From Ferruginibacter sp. (GTDB lineage Bacteria > Bacteroidota > Bacteroidia > Chitinophagales > Chitinophagaceae), in contig JACMKX010000021.1 in NCBI GenBank assembly GCA_014379905.1, positions 1 through 64,000 on the forward strand: a stretch of DNA of 64,000 bases, read 5' to 3'. Positions 34,631 to 44,840 of this stretch are shown piece after piece; position 1 is the stretch's first letter; every line of letters begins with the position of its first letter. The position numbers and the translations under genes are program-made. The notes under the pieces were generated by a model that saw only the letters and a list, made by a program, of their open reading frames with translations, was not told where the DNA came from and did not search any database.

Positions 34631-35992
34631 ATGGAATCAACAGCATCGTTAAATAATTTAAAGGTACAGGTAAACAACAGGCAGATATTATCTATCGCTA
34701 TGCCTATTACTTTGGCCATATTGATCCCGCAGATCAATATGCTCACCAATAGTATTTTCCTTGGGCACTTTAATCCCGAAGCGCTGGGCAATGCAGGGAT
34801 AACGGGCGTATTTTATTTAATATTCGCTGTGGCGGGCAACGGGTTGAACAATGCATTGCAAACCGTTTTCTCCCGTAATGCAGGAAGCGGCAACAGCCAA
34901 AATTTCAAGATCATACTCACGCAGGGTATCCGCATCAGTCTCCAGTTTGCGGCTGTATGCATCGCATTTACCTGGTTCATTGCGCCTTTTATTATGAAAG
35001 AAGTGGCAGAACCAAAGGCTTACCCGCTTGAAATGAGTTTTTTAAAGATAAGGATACTGGGTCTTCCGTTTTTATACCTGTTTCAGATGGGCAATGCCTT
35101 TTTGGTAGCTTCGCTCAACAGCCGCTATTTAATGATCGGGTTTATTTTTGAAGCGCTTGTAAATATAATTTTCGACTACCTGTTAATATGGGGGCATTTT
35201 GGTTTCCCCGAAATGGGTTTTAAGGGAGCGGCTATGGCATCCGTATTGGCAGAAGCTACGGGTATGCTGGTGGTGTTTGCCGTGATCCTTTACACAGGGT
35301 TAAAAAAGAAATACGGGTTGCTCAGTAGTTTTTCCTTCAATAAAACTTTTAATAAAGAGATTCTGCGGGTATCGGTGCCATTGGTATCGCAATACATCAT
35401 TAGTGTTACAACCTGGCTGGTATTTTTTATTTTAATAGAATCAAGAGGTGACCAGGCCAAGCAGGTTAGCAACGTTATGCGAAATGTATTTGGTCTTGCC
35501 GGGGTATTTGTGTGGGCCTTTGCCAGCACCACCAGTTCCATGGTAAGTAATTTAATGGGACAGCAAAGAGAAGACCTGGTGATACCGCTGGTAAAGCGTA
35601 TAAGTATCTGGAGCATTTGCTTCTGTGCTATAATGGTGAGCATCCTGAATATTTTTCCGCATGTATTCTTCCGCCTGTTCGACCAGCCTGAGTCATTTGC
35701 AGCAGCAGGGATACCGGTAATCAGAATGGTGTCTGCTGCAATAATGTTCATGAGCATCGCCAATATCTGGCTTAATTCCGTAACGGGAACGGGCAAAACA
35801 AAGGTAAACCTGGCGATAGAAATTGTGGCCATTACTATTTACCTGGGGCATACCTGGTATTTTATGAAACTTAATTATATTTCACTGGCAGTAGCCTGGA
35901 GTAATGAACTGGTGTATTGGGGATCGATCTTTATCTTGTCATCCATTTTTATTTACAGCGGGAAGTGGAAAACAAAAGCAAATAATTTTTAA
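34631..35992 (+). CDS. MATE family efflux transporter
   Basis: A 453-aa inner-membrane MATE (DinF/NorM-like) exporter with 12 predicted helices in two six-helix halves. Helix 1 is ILSIAMPITLAILIPQINML and the second half opens near ILRVSVPLVSQYIISVTTWL. It would exchange Na+ or H+ for cationic drugs or metabolites. Length is typical. It is divergent from the DUF3822 gene across 43 bp that hold AT-rich promoter-like DNA for both directions. Confidence 0.9.
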   Translation: MESTASLNNLKVQVNNRQILSIAMPITLAILIPQINMLTNSIFLGHFNPEALGNAGITGVFYLIFAVAGNGLNNALQTVFSRNAGSGNSQNFKIILTQGIRISLQFAAVCIAFTWFIAPFIMKEVAEPKAYPLEMSFLKIRILGLPFLYLFQMGNAFLVASLNSRYLMIGFIFEALVNIIFDYLLIWGHFGFPEMGFKGAAMASVLAEATGMLVVFAVILYTGLKKKYGLLSSFSFNKTFNKEILRVSVPLVSQYIISVTTWLVFFILIESRGDQAKQVSNVMRNVFGLAGVFVWAFASTTSSMVSNLMGQQREDLVIPLVKRISIWSICFCAIMVSILNIFPHVFFRLFDQPESFAAAGIPVIRMVSAAIMFMSIANIWLNSVTGTGKTKVNLAIEIVAITIYLGHTWYFMKLNYISLAVAWSNELVYWGSIFILSSIFIYSGKWKTKANNF

Positions 35993-36075
35993 ACCACGAA
36001 GAAGCAGAGACACAAAGATGCACGAAGTACTTTGTGTTCCTTACTGTCTTAGTGCCTTTATGGCCAATTCATCAT
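35993..36075. repeat. Dispersed imperfect repeat between convergent genes
   Basis: ACCACGAAGAAGCAGAGACA...ACTTTGTGTTCC...CTTAGTGCC resembles the ACCGC...GCGGT palindromes at 12876 and 14240 in arrangement (AGACAC, CTTAG). It sits between the convergent MATE and TPR genes. Confidence 0.4.
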
Positions 36076-36116
36076 AGAGAGTTTTTATAGCCGAAGATCC
36101 ATTATAGAAACCCTGA

Positions 36117-36872
36117 TTACTCCCAGCCCTTTATCAGCTTTAAAGCATCCTGTTTGTGCTTTGCATCATCTTCTGTTTTATTGGGAAAAGCCTGGATGGC
36201 TTTTAATAAGCCAATGGCTTTAGCTTTCTGCCCGTCTTTATGATAGGCATTGGCAAGAGACAAATAATTTAATATAAAATAGGGCTGAAAACTTCTTGAT
36301 TTTTCAAAATACAGGATAGCATTCTTTACAGTGCCTTCGGGTACACCACCATAAAATACTTTTGCACCGGCTTTTTCCAGGCCACTCACGTTGCTGAGTT
36401 CGTAGTTCCAGCGGCCCAGGATATGCCAGGCCAGGTAGTTATTGGGATTTGTTTTTAAGGCCACATCCAGGTGCCGCTTAATGGCGCGGGCATTTTTTAG
36501 TTTTTCTTTGCCGCTTTTGGTGAGGGTTGACTTACCCAGTATCATTGCCATGGACACATTAGCCTGGTCGCTTACAGGATTTGCTTTTATAGCCAATGTA
36601 GCATAGCCCATTGCGAGCTTAAACCATTCATCTCTTTTTGAAGGATTGGCTATTTCGCGGCTGCCGATCCTGCTGCACAATTCGCTGCATTTTGACAAGG
36701 CATAAATATTTGCGGGATCGGTTTTTATAACTTCTTTAAATTTATTTAAGGCAGCTGTTTCACTGGGAATGGCTTCCAGCCGGTCTGCTTCTTTTATCAA
36801 TGCACCAGCGTCCTGCGCTGTAATTGGCAGCGCAGATAATATTGGCAATAATAAAAGTAGTAACAATTTCAT
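36117..36872 (-). CDS. Secreted TPR protein
   Basis: A 251-aa protein with a Sec signal (MKLLLLLLLPILSALPITAQ) followed by TPR-like helical repeats (ALNKFKEVIKTDPANIYALS, NNYLAWHILGRWNYELSNVS, FILNYLSLANAYHKDGQKAKA). It is likely periplasmic with a scaffolding role; function unknown. It ends the folB transcript, lying 10 bp after folB in the same direction, which suggests co-transcription without an obvious functional link. Confidence 0.83.
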   Translation of the reverse strand: MKLLLLLLLPILSALPITAQDAGALIKEADRLEAIPSETAALNKFKEVIKTDPANIYALSKCSELCSRIGSREIANPSKRDEWFKLAMGYATLAIKANPVSDQANVSMAMILGKSTLTKSGKEKLKNARAIKRHLDVALKTNPNNYLAWHILGRWNYELSNVSGLEKAGAKVFYGGVPEGTVKNAILYFEKSRSFQPYFILNYLSLANAYHKDGQKAKAIGLLKAIQAFPNKTEDDAKHKQDALKLIKGWE

Positions 36873-36882
36873 AGGTTCAATT

Positions 36883-37233
36883 TCAAAAAGTTTTTGAATA
36901 CGATACGCCGATGGTTCCTGTAAAGCCGGCGATCGGCGGATTTAGTTTTATAATATTAATGTTAATTTTTTTTATTCTTTTATCCAACAGGTAAACATCA
37001 TCTACAATTTCCTGCGCCAGGGTTTCCAATAACGGTACAGCCTGCCCGAAATGAGATCTTACACAATCAAATACATTTACATAATTGATTGTTTGTTTTA
37101 GATTTTTAACCGGTCCATCTGTTTCAAAATCGGCACTCAGGCTTACTTCAAAAGGGGCCCCCACTGTTGTTTCTTCCTCATGCATACCATGAAAAGCATA
37201 GAAGCGGCAGTTATTGAGGTGGATGCTGTACAT
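36883..37233 (-). CDS. folB: Dihydroneopterin aldolase
   Basis: A 116-aa FolB. It cleaves 7,8-dihydroneopterin to 6-hydroxymethyl-dihydropterin in folate synthesis. The family start IHLNNCRFYAFHGMHEEE, SADFETDGPVKNLKQTINYV and the terminal KLNPPIAGFTGTIGVSY are recognisable. The chain length is normal. Followed at 10 bp by the TPR gene. Confidence 0.92.
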   Translation of the reverse strand: MYSIHLNNCRFYAFHGMHEEETTVGAPFEVSLSADFETDGPVKNLKQTINYVNVFDCVRSHFGQAVPLLETLAQEIVDDVYLLDKRIKKININIIKLNPPIAGFTGTIGVSYSKTF

Positions 37234-37396
37234 GGTGGTGGAGGATTAATTATTTGGTGATATTATTATTAGAGATTAGTTAACTAGTGATTAAAAATGA
37301 GTAGAGAATGCTGCTTGCAATCTCAAAGAATTTAGGAACAGCCAAAAAGGGCTGATCGCTCACCACTAATCTCTGATCTCTAATCTTTCTTCACTC

Positions 37397-38344
37397 CTAA
37401 TGATGCCCCTTCTCCCCCAAATACCTCTCCGCATCCAATGCTGCCATACAACCACTTCCTGCGGCTGTTACTGCCTGCCTGTAAATCTTATCCTGTACAT
37501 CGCCGGAAGCAAAAACCCCTTCTACATTGGTTTTACTGGTGCCTGGTATGGTTTTTATATAACCAGTCTCATCCATATCAAGGTAATCTTTAAAAATGCC
37601 GCTGTTGGGTTCATGACCAATGGCTACAAAAAAGGCACTCACCGGTATATCTGTTTTTTCGTTCGTTTTGTTATTGTGTATGCGAACGGCTTCTACCTTT
37701 TTATCTCCCAATATTTCATCTGTTTCACTATTCCAGTAAATAATAATATTAGAAGTTTTTAATACCCTGTCCTGCATTACTTTGCTGGCACGCATTTCGT
37801 GTTTGCGAACGATCATATGTACCGTAGTACATAATTTAGACAAGTACAATGCTTCTTCCGCTGCAGTATCGCCTGCACCAACTATGGCTACTTCTTTTCC
37901 TTTAAAGAAAAACCCATCGCATACGGCACACGCACTCACTCCATAACCGTTCAGTTTTTCTTCACTCGGTAAACCCAGCCATTTGGCAGATGCACCGGTG
38001 CTGATAATAACCGAATTGGCTTCTATCCATTTTTCATCATCTATTTGCACCTGTAAAGGATGGCTGCTAAAATCAACTTTTGTTGCTAAGCCAAAACGTA
38101 CGTCTGTTCCCATTCTTACTGCCTGTTTTTCAAAATCAACCATCATTTCCGGTCCTTGTATTCCTTCAGGATAGCCGGGATAATTTTCCACTTCTGTTGT
38201 AATGGTTAACTGGCCACCTGGTTGTATTCCCTGGTATAAAACTGGTTTTAAATTAGCTCTTGAGGCATAAATGGCGGCAGTGTAACCCGCAGGCCCCGAT
38301 CCTATTATTAGACAATTTACTTTTTCACTAATGTTCTTTTCCAT
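37397..38344 (-). CDS. trxB: Thioredoxin-disulfide reductase
   Basis: A 315-aa low-molecular-weight flavoprotein that reduces thioredoxin with NADPH. The FAD site is IIGSGPAGYTAAIYASRA, the redox pair Cys139-Ala-Val-Cys142 lies in SACAVCDGFF, the NADPH loop is AIVGAGDTAAEEAL and the second FAD contact is VEGVFASGDVQDK. Length is standard. It is a single-gene unit; the 160-bp gap to folB contains repetitive AT-rich DNA. Confidence 0.95.
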   Translation of the reverse strand: MEKNISEKVNCLIIGSGPAGYTAAIYASRANLKPVLYQGIQPGGQLTITTEVENYPGYPEGIQGPEMMVDFEKQAVRMGTDVRFGLATKVDFSSHPLQVQIDDEKWIEANSVIISTGASAKWLGLPSEEKLNGYGVSACAVCDGFFFKGKEVAIVGAGDTAAEEALYLSKLCTTVHMIVRKHEMRASKVMQDRVLKTSNIIIYWNSETDEILGDKKVEAVRIHNNKTNEKTDIPVSAFFVAIGHEPNSGIFKDYLDMDETGYIKTIPGTSKTNVEGVFASGDVQDKIYRQAVTAAGSGCMAALDAERYLGEKGHH

Positions 38345-38398
38345 TTTGTATGTTGACTCTTTATATTGGTGTTGCGAAATTATTGATTTTAATATTAC

Positions 38399-39277
38399 CT
38401 AAGGAACTACAAGTGTTCTGTAGTCAGCAGCATATCCACAAAATGCCCCCAGCGCCCCATTACTGATATTTCCCAACACTTTATTTGGCTGGGCAAAGGG
38501 GTTGCCAATGCTTTGATAAGCAAACTCCCAGGTGTTCCAGAACTTATAGGAAACTTGATTGATACTGGCAAATTTTAACGTTACTGTATCTTCAGTTCTA
38601 AAAAAATTATCTTCCCTGTCAATGGGGTCGTTTCTATCTTGCCCGGGAGGAAATTGTATGTTATAAGTAGTCCCGTTGATTACCTGGTCGTCGAAAACAT
38701 TTTCGGAAGCCAAAAATGCACCAAAGCTGCTTACTTTAGTAAAATAGCGATAGTAGTTACCCCGGCCGGGAGGGTCTGTTGCACGTACATACATGATCCT
38801 TTTCGTGGTATCGGGGTTTTGCGGTGCAGGCATAAACCAAACGGAATCAGGGAACTGGCTGGCTGCCGGGATATCGGTTGATGCGATGTATTCTTTTCCT
38901 TCTGATATGATCCGCAGCGTATATGCGCCACCGAAAGCCCCTTCAAAAGCAGTTGCCAGGTTGGAACTGTCCGTAGAATAATAATACGCATTTATACCCG
39001 GCAGTAGTTCGTAATTGTATTCTTTCAAACGGTGTATGAGTGTTCCATTGCTCATGTATACTTCCGCATTTCTTACAAATGCATCGGAAAGTAACTGCGG
39101 TGTTAGTTTATCGAAATAAGAAAAACTTTTAGTAAGGATGACCATGGGCGCCTGCCCGTTCTCAATTTGAGCATCAACGGCTAGCACCCTTTCGACATCA
39201 TCAAGATCAAAATTGATGTTTTTTTCACAGCCCGTGAAGATCAATAAGGTCAGCAGGCATCTTATGACAAATTTCAT
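38399..39277 (-). CDS. DUF4249 lipoprotein
   Basis: A 292-aa surface-type lipoprotein with the signal FVIRCLLTLLIFTGC (lipobox cysteine at about 17) followed by EKNINFDLDD, the typical DUF4249 opening. The rest is beta-rich. These proteins usually sit next to a TonB-dependent receptor, but no receptor is adjacent here, making this an orphan, and it is shorter than many family members. Substrate unknown. A TAAATTTG element ends 4 bp upstream of the ATG. Confidence 0.82.
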   Translation of the reverse strand: MKFVIRCLLTLLIFTGCEKNINFDLDDVERVLAVDAQIENGQAPMVILTKSFSYFDKLTPQLLSDAFVRNAEVYMSNGTLIHRLKEYNYELLPGINAYYYSTDSSNLATAFEGAFGGAYTLRIISEGKEYIASTDIPAASQFPDSVWFMPAPQNPDTTKRIMYVRATDPPGRGNYYRYFTKVSSFGAFLASENVFDDQVINGTTYNIQFPPGQDRNDPIDREDNFFRTEDTVTLKFASINQVSYKFWNTWEFAYQSIGNPFAQPNKVLGNISNGALGAFCGYAADYRTLVVP

Positions 39278-39281
39278 GATG

Positions 39282-39289
39282 CAAATTTA
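39282..39289 (-). promoter_or_regulatory. -7 promoter element of the DUF4249 gene
   Basis: Minus-strand TAAATTTG matches TAnnTTTG and lies 4 bp from the ATG, so the transcript would be nearly leaderless. Confidence 0.5.
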
Positions 39290-39430
39290 CCTATTAAAAC
39301 GGAACAAAAAGTTAATGTAGGTTATAGATTCAGGGACCATACGAATGATCGCAGATATTACGGATTACTTTGTTTTCTAATAAGCAAAATCCGCATCATC
39401 CGCCATAACATTATCTTCCGTGTATCCATA

Positions 39431-39454
39431 AAAAAAGCCCCGTAAAGGGGCTTT
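39431..39454 (-). terminator. Terminator of rpoD
   Basis: On the minus strand AAAGCCCC-TTTAC-GGGGCTTT (39434-39454) is followed by TTTTAT, 19 bp past the rpoD stop. Confidence 0.85.
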
Positions 39455-39472
39455 AAAATATTGTGCGAAAAA

Positions 39473-40330
39473 TTATCCTAAATATGCTTTCAATGCGCCG
39501 CTGTAGCGGGCTTTTTGCAAGCGTTTAATAGCTCTTTCCTTGATCTGGCGGATACGTTCTTTGGTAAGATCATATTTTTGACCGATCTGCTCAATAGTAA
39601 CCCCGTTTTCGCCATCCAGTCCAAAATAAGCGTTTACTATTTCTGCTTCCCTTGGGCTCAATGATTTTAACACACGACGAATTTCATTTTTCAATGAATC
39701 GTGCATTACATCTTCATCTGTTTCGTCTCCACCCTTTAACAGGTCGCCCATGGCCACATCTTCGGCTTCATGCACGGGTGCATCGAGAGAAGTGTGCCTG
39801 GTATTGCTCTGGAAAATATTGTTGATCTCTGTTTCGCTCATTTCCAGCAATTCTGCCAGTTCTTCTGTTGATGGTTCCCTTTCATGCTCCTGTTCAAAAG
39901 CCATATAAGCCTTATTGGCTTTGTTGTAAGTACCAATTTTATTTTGAGGTAAACGCACCAGTCTTCCCTGCTCGGCCAAAGCCTGCAAAATAGATTGACG
40001 GATCCACCAAACTGCGTAAGAAATAAATTTGAAACCTTTTGTTTCATCAAAACGTTGTGCTGCTTTTATCAAACCCAGGTTACCTTCATTGATCAGGTCA
40101 CTTAAAGATAAACCCTGGTGCTGGTATTGCTTGGCAACAGAAACTACGAAGCGTAAGTTGGCCTGCACCAACTTATCCAATGCCCGCTGATCGCCCATCT
40201 TGATTTTTTGTGCCAGGATGGTTTCCTCTTCAGGAGTGATCATTGAGATCTTGGAAATTTCCTGCAGATACTTCTCAACCGCCTGTGAATCCCTGTTGGT
40301 TATCTGCGTTGCTATTTTAAGTTGCCTCAT
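39473..40330 (-). CDS. rpoD: RNA polymerase principal sigma factor
   Basis: A 285-aa primary sigma factor of the Bacteroidota type: region 1.1 is absent and region 1.2 starts at residue 15 (DSQAVEKYLQEISKI). Region 2 shows NLRFVVSVAKQYQHQGLSL and WWIRQSILQALAEQGRLVRL (2.3-2.4), and region 4 ends TKERIRQIKERAIKRLQ. It directs core RNA polymerase to TTTG/TAnnTTTG promoters, several of which are visible in this window. A TACCTTTG element lies 104 bp upstream of its own start. Confidence 0.95.
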   Translation of the reverse strand: MRQLKIATQITNRDSQAVEKYLQEISKISMITPEEETILAQKIKMGDQRALDKLVQANLRFVVSVAKQYQHQGLSLSDLINEGNLGLIKAAQRFDETKGFKFISYAVWWIRQSILQALAEQGRLVRLPQNKIGTYNKANKAYMAFEQEHEREPSTEELAELLEMSETEINNIFQSNTRHTSLDAPVHEAEDVAMGDLLKGGDETDEDVMHDSLKNEIRRVLKSLSPREAEIVNAYFGLDGENGVTIEQIGQKYDLTKERIRQIKERAIKRLQKARYSGALKAYLG

Positions 40331-40434
40331 TGTATGGTATTAGTTACTAAATATATAACGGATGAAAGAAATTTTTGTTGGAATAACGTCATAACATTGA
40401 CATAATATATGTAAAATCCAAAAAAATTTGAACG

Positions 40435-40442
40435 CAAAGGTA
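40435..40442 (-). promoter_or_regulatory. -7 promoter element of rpoD
   Basis: Minus-strand TACCTTTG fits TAnnTTTG exactly, giving an untranslated leader of about 100 nt. Confidence 0.5.
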
Positions 40443-40591
40443 CAAAAGGTTATCCTCATTTCATAGACCTACGATAAAAAACGGTAAGGAAGTGCATAAA
40501 ATGGGTATTAAATTATGGAGTTAAACAGCATTTTCCGCAAAAAAGCCGCAAAAGCCTGCATTAAACACCATTGGTTCCCGGTTTTAATTTT

Positions 40592-40599
40592 TACTTTTG
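40592..40599 (+). promoter_or_regulatory. -7 promoter element of ltaE
   Basis: TACTTTTG fits TAnnTTTG; ATTGG lies about 18 bp upstream in the -33 position. It is 29 bp before the ltaE ATG. Confidence 0.55.
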
Positions 40600-40628
40600 G
40601 CTAACTCATTCAAACTCAAAATCAATTT

Positions 40629-41648
40629 ATGATCACTGATTTACGCTCTGATACTTTCACCAAACCCACCCCTGCCATGCTGGAAGCCATGATGAGGGCG
40701 CATGTAGGCGACGATGTATTTGGCGAAGACCCCACCGTTAATGCGCTCGAAGCTTTTACTGCCCAAATATTCGGGATGGAAGCTGGCCTTTTCTGCCCCA
40801 GCGGAACCATGACGAACCAGATAGCTATCAAATGTCATACCCAACCGGGTGATGAAGTAATATGCGATAAAACCAGCCATGTTTATATTTATGAAGGTGG
40901 CGGCATCGCTTTCAATAGTGGCAGCCAGGTAAAACCGCTGGATGGAGAAAGAGGAATGATAAGCGCTGAGCAGGTAAAGGATGCCATCAATCCTGACGAT
41001 GTGCATAAGGCCAACAGCTCCCTGGTTACACTCGAAAACACCGCAAACCGTGGCGGTGGCAGCTGCTACGATCTGGTTGAAATTCAACGCATAAAGGAAG
41101 TTTGCCTTCAAAACAATTTGATGTTACACCTCGATGGAGCCCGCCTGTTCAATGCGCTTATTGCCAAAGAAGAAAAGACCGGCCAGTACGGCGAAATATT
41201 CGATAGTATTTCTATTTGCCTGAGTAAGGGACTGGGCGCACCCGTAGGCAGTGTATTGATTGGTAATAAGGATTTTATTAAAAAAGCCCGCAGGGTAAGA
41301 AAAGTATTTGGAGGGGGTATGCGACAAGCAGGTTACCTGGCGGCAGCGGGATTGTATGCCATGGAAAATAATATTGACCGCCTGGAAACAGACCACCAAC
41401 ACGCCCACCAGGTTGCCGAAACACTTATGAGTAAAGATTTTGCTGGAAAGATACTCCCGGTAGAAACGAACATTGTAATATTTGAAATAGTTGGCGACCG
41501 GTTTACTGCTAAATCATTTTGCGACAGGTTAGCAGAAGAGAATATTCTTTGCCTGCCTATTTCTGCTAACCAGGTTCGCATGGTAACTCACCTGGATATT
41601 GATAAGGAAATGGTAAAAAAACTGGTTTCGTTGCTGGAATCCCTGTAA
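40629..41648 (+). CDS. ltaE: Low-specificity L-threonine aldolase
   Basis: A 339-aa PLP enzyme that splits threonine or allo-threonine into glycine and acetaldehyde. Landmarks: N-terminal [51 protein letters not shown], the DGARLFNAL Asp/Arg pair and the PLP-binding lysine in [15 protein letters not shown]. Length is normal for the family. It is followed 50 bp later by an outer-membrane-type lipoprotein gene on the same strand. Confidence 0.94.
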   Translation: MITDLRSDTFTKPTPAMLEAMMRAHVGDDVFGEDPTVNALEAFTAQIFGMEAGLFCPSGTMTNQIAIKCHTQPGDEVICDKTSHVYIYEGGGIAFNSGSQVKPLDGERGMISAEQVKDAINPDDVHKANSSLVTLENTANRGGGSCYDLVEIQRIKEVCLQNNLMLHLDGARLFNALIAKEEKTGQYGEIFDSISICLSKGLGAPVGSVLIGNKDFIKKARRVRKVFGGGMRQAGYLAAAGLYAMENNIDRLETDHQHAHQVAETLMSKDFAGKILPVETNIVIFEIVGDRFTAKSFCDRLAEENILCLPISANQVRMVTHLDIDKEMVKKLVSLLESL

Positions 41649-41698
41649 AGCAAAATAGAATAATTATTCTAACGTTAGACCAGTTAAACTCCTTAACA

Positions 41699-42580
41699 AT
41701 GAAATTCTTTCTTCTTTGCCTGGCCTCAGCCTCCTGTTTTATTTCCTGTAAAAAAAATGAAAGCTCGTCTGACGGCCCCAAAGTCAATTTCATTTTTAAA
41801 TTTGATTCCACGCAGGTAAGGCTGAACGGACAGGGTAACCCGGCGGCAGTTGCTGCAGGGCATAAAGGGCAATCTCCGCGGTTCAATACAATGAGTGCGC
41901 ATTATCTTGAATTAACCGGCAATGCATTAACGCTGCCAGGCGCCGGGCAGGTTTTATACAAAGCACCTGAAGTAACAACCGGCGGTTCCAATGCCATTGA
42001 TTTCAGCCGTGCAAAATTTGCAGGCAACAACCAGGTATTTTTAAGCGTTCCTTTAAATGACCTCGCTGCGGGAACCTACAATTATTTAAGAGTCTCGCTT
42101 GCCTATCAAAATTATGATGTGAAGATGCGCATCACAGCAGCTGCACAAACATTTCTGCTGGATGCTACTGTAGCTTCTTTTATCGGCTTTAATACCTATA
42201 TCAACAATTATAAAATAAAAGATTCAACCGTAATTGAGAACGCCAATAAGTTGCAGGGTTACTGGGCTTTTGAAACGTCTTTGGCAGGCGTGGGTGGTTT
42301 TGTTACCAAAGGGCAGGCACCTCCCGACGCTACTACAGTACCCAATCCTATCTTTGCAACATCCCCTGTTCCCGCCGGCTCCTGCCTTGTTACGGGAATG
42401 TTTGCCAGCCCCCTGATTGTAACGGGGACTGAAACCAGCGACATCAATATTATTGTTTCTCTCTCTACCAATAAAAGTTTTGAATGGATAGATGCTGATG
42501 GAAATAGCACTTATGATCCGCAGGATGGCGACCAGGTAGTGGATATGGGCATAAGAGGGATGATACCGGTGAAGCAATAA
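41699..42580 (+). CDS. Lipoprotein resembling MbnP-type proteins
   Basis: A 293-aa predicted lipoprotein: signal FFLLCLASASCFISC with the lipobox near residue 17, then a beta-rich domain. VNFIFKFDSTQVRLNGQG near the N-terminus and SLAYQNYDVKMRI in the middle resemble MbnP-like proteins (metallo-mystery pair, copper-associated), but I cannot show the metal ligands and the cognate partner MbnH/MauG is absent. A calcium-loop-like DADGNSTYDPQDGD stretch lies near the C-terminus. Function unresolved. Confidence 0.6.
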   Translation: MKFFLLCLASASCFISCKKNESSSDGPKVNFIFKFDSTQVRLNGQGNPAAVAAGHKGQSPRFNTMSAHYLELTGNALTLPGAGQVLYKAPEVTTGGSNAIDFSRAKFAGNNQVFLSVPLNDLAAGTYNYLRVSLAYQNYDVKMRITAAAQTFLLDATVASFIGFNTYINNYKIKDSTVIENANKLQGYWAFETSLAGVGGFVTKGQAPPDATTVPNPIFATSPVPAGSCLVTGMFASPLIVTGTETSDINIIVSLSTNKSFEWIDADGNSTYDPQDGDQVVDMGIRGMIPVKQ

Positions 42581-42854
42581 GCTGATGGCGGATGCTGGTT
42601 GCTGGATACTGGCCGCCCGGTAACATCCTCTCGTGTTATAAAAAATTGCGTTTTTATTTCCCGCAGCGTTTAAGCGCCGCGGCGAAATCATAATTTGTTC
42701 GCACATGCGTTTCTCAGGCTACCTTTTTGCGTCGCTGCAACTTTGCGCACGCTGCGGAAAATTGCACTTATTTCTTCTACATTATCCGGCATGTACTGAT
42801 TATCTTTTCACGATTCATTGCGTAACTTAGCGGCAATTAATTTTTATACCGATC
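42581..42854. other. GC-rich intergenic segment before pgi
   Basis: No gene is seen. The stretch 42655-42765 contains short palindromes such as GCGCCGCGGCG and repeated CGCAGCG/CGCTGCG words that could fold. A TAACTTAGC element at about 42825 might be a weak promoter for pgi. Confidence 0.35.
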
Positions 42855-44447
42855 ATGTTTCCAACCATCAACCCCACCACAACCAAAGCCTGGAAAGAGT
42901 TACAGGCTCATTATACCCAATTTCAAAAGGTGAAAATGAAAGATCTTTTTTCTGATGATGAACAAAGATTTGAAAAGTTTTCTTTGCAATTGGGTGAGAT
43001 CTATTTTGATTATTCCAAAAATATCGTCACAGAAGATACTGTAAAACTGTTGTTGCAACTTGCCCATGAATGCGGTTTAAAGGATGCGGTTGACGCCATG
43101 TTTACAGGAGAAAAAATTAATGCCACCGAAAAAAGGTCTGTACTGCATACAGCATTGCGCAATTTTTCCGGCAAGCCACTTACCATTGATGGAGACGACA
43201 TTATGCCCGGCATTCAAAAAGTGCAGGCGCAAATGAAACATTTTTGCGATCGCCTTCACAGCGGCGAATGGACAGGTTATTCGGGCAAAAAAATAAAATA
43301 CATTGTAAATATTGGTATCGGTGGCAGTGATCTTGGTCCTGTGATGGTTACTGAAGCACTAAAACCTTATTGGGTAAAAAATATTCAGCCCTATTTTGTA
43401 AGTAATGTAGATGGAACACATATAGCAGAAACATTAAAAAAAGTAAGTGCTGAAGAAACCATCTTTTTAATTGCCAGCAAAACCTTTACTACGCAGGAAA
43501 CCATGACCAATGCCTTGAGTGCCCGTGAGTGGTTTTTGCAAAATGGGGGTACGGGAGAAACAGTGGCTAAACATTTTGTGGCACTGAGCACCAATAAAGC
43601 CGAAGTAGAAAAATTTGGGATAGATGCCGCTAATATGTTTGTATTTTGGGATTGGGTAGGTGGCCGCTACAGTTTATGGAGCGCCATCGGCCTTTCCATA
43701 GCGGCCAGTATCGGGTATGATAATTTTGAGCAATTATTAAAAGGAGCTGAAAATTCAGACCAGCATTTCCGCGATACTTCATTCGATAAAAATATCCCGG
43801 TATTAATGGCGCTCATCGGCATTTGGTACCGCAATTTTTACAAGGTTGAAACAGAAGCCATCCTCCCCTACGATCAGTACCTGCATCGTTTTGCAGCTTA
43901 TTTTCAGCAGGGAAATATGGAAAGTAACGGTAAATACATTGACCGGAATGGTGAAAAAGTAAATTATGAGACAGGGCCTGTTATCTGGGGAGAACCGGGA
44001 ACCAATGGCCAGCATGCTTTTTACCAGCTCATTCACCAGGGGACGCCTATGATCCCCTGCGATTTTATTGCACCCGCACAATCGCACAACGCTGTTGGTG
44101 ATCATCACATTAAACTACTGAGCAACTTTTTTGCGCAAACGGAAGCCTTAATGAAAGGAACGGCTCATGAAAATCCCTTCCGGGTTTTTGAAGGCAGCCG
44201 ACCAACCAATTCGTTTTTGATAAAAAAGATCACTCCTTTTACATTGGGTCAGCTAATAGCACTTTATGAGCACAAAATCTTTGTACAGGGCGTAATCTGG
44301 AATATTTACAGCTTTGATCAATGGGGAGTTGAATTGGGAAAAGTATTGGCCAACAAAATTTTGCCGGAACTTGCCGAAGATGTAACTATTAACAGCCATG
44401 ATTCGTCTACTAATGGACTAATAAATATTTTTAAAAAAATTCGCTGA
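42855..44447 (+). CDS. pgi: Glucose-6-phosphate isomerase
   Basis: A 530-aa enzyme that interconverts glucose 6-phosphate and fructose 6-phosphate. The family segments [62 protein letters not shown] (signature) and the C-terminal [19 protein letters not shown] are present. Length and order match eubacterial Pgi of the E. coli type. A small secreted protein gene follows 33 bp downstream on the same strand and ends in a terminator, so the two may be co-transcribed. Confidence 0.95.
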   Translation: MFPTINPTTTKAWKELQAHYTQFQKVKMKDLFSDDEQRFEKFSLQLGEIYFDYSKNIVTEDTVKLLLQLAHECGLKDAVDAMFTGEKINATEKRSVLHTALRNFSGKPLTIDGDDIMPGIQKVQAQMKHFCDRLHSGEWTGYSGKKIKYIVNIGIGGSDLGPVMVTEALKPYWVKNIQPYFVSNVDGTHIAETLKKVSAEETIFLIASKTFTTQETMTNALSAREWFLQNGGTGETVAKHFVALSTNKAEVEKFGIDAANMFVFWDWVGGRYSLWSAIGLSIAASIGYDNFEQLLKGAENSDQHFRDTSFDKNIPVLMALIGIWYRNFYKVETEAILPYDQYLHRFAAYFQQGNMESNGKYIDRNGEKVNYETGPVIWGEPGTNGQHAFYQLIHQGTPMIPCDFIAPAQSHNAVGDHHIKLLSNFFAQTEALMKGTAHENPFRVFEGSRPTNSFLIKKITPFTLGQLIALYEHKIFVQGVIWNIYSFDQWGVELGKVLANKILPELAEDVTINSHDSSTNGLINIFKKIR

Positions 44448-44480
44448 TAATTTGTACTTTCAGCATTCAAATTTAGAGTT

Positions 44481-44765
44481 ATGAAAGCATTTCTTTGTAC
44501 ACTCGCTCTTTGGGTTGTTTGCCTGGCAGGTTACTCCCAGAGTTTCTCTGTTCCAATGCCAAAGGGTTTGCAATGTAACAATGTGCCCACCTGGCCGTTG
44601 AACCATACAAAAAAGCCAAGCAACCTGCAGTTAAATGCCACTTCAAAAACTGGTACCAATAGTAGTAGTTCAGTCCCGGCTAAACCGTCCACTGCTGTAC
44701 CCGCTATTCCCTTAATAAAATTATGGCTGATGACGGAAGGCAATAGCAAGGAAGAAGATAATTAA
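44481..44765 (+). CDS. Small secreted hypothetical protein
   Basis: A 94-aa protein with a Sec signal peptide (MKAFLCTLALWVVCLAGYSQ) and a Ser/Thr/Asn/Pro-rich mature part without recognisable domain. It lies behind pgi and ahead of a terminator. The signal peptide and the terminator placement support a real gene, although nothing indicates function. Confidence 0.55.
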   Translation: MKAFLCTLALWVVCLAGYSQSFSVPMPKGLQCNNVPTWPLNHTKKPSNLQLNATSKTGTNSSSSVPAKPSTAVPAIPLIKLWLMTEGNSKEEDN

Positions 44766-44790
44766 TACAACTCTCTGTTATAAAACAAAG

Positions 44791-44816
44791 GACCTCCTTT
44801 TTAGGGAGGTCTTTTT
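44791..44816 (+). terminator. Rho-independent terminator after pgi and the small secreted protein
   Basis: GACCTCC (44791-44797) pairs with GGAGGTC (44805-44811) and is followed by TTTTT. Confidence 0.85.
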
Positions 44817-44840
44817 ATATGCAATTGGTTTGTTATGGTA

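Noticed and set aside
35290-35832. 180-codon minus-strand frame inside the MATE transporter gene
   Set aside because: Antisense to an intact family member; composition is that of complemented membrane codons.
40641-41111. 156-codon minus-strand frame inside ltaE
   Set aside because: Overlaps the complete threonine aldolase gene on the other strand and has no recognisable domain.
42224-42706. 160-codon minus-strand frame over the MbnP-like lipoprotein gene
   Set aside because: Antisense to a gene with a clear lipoprotein signal; no own signal or family similarity.
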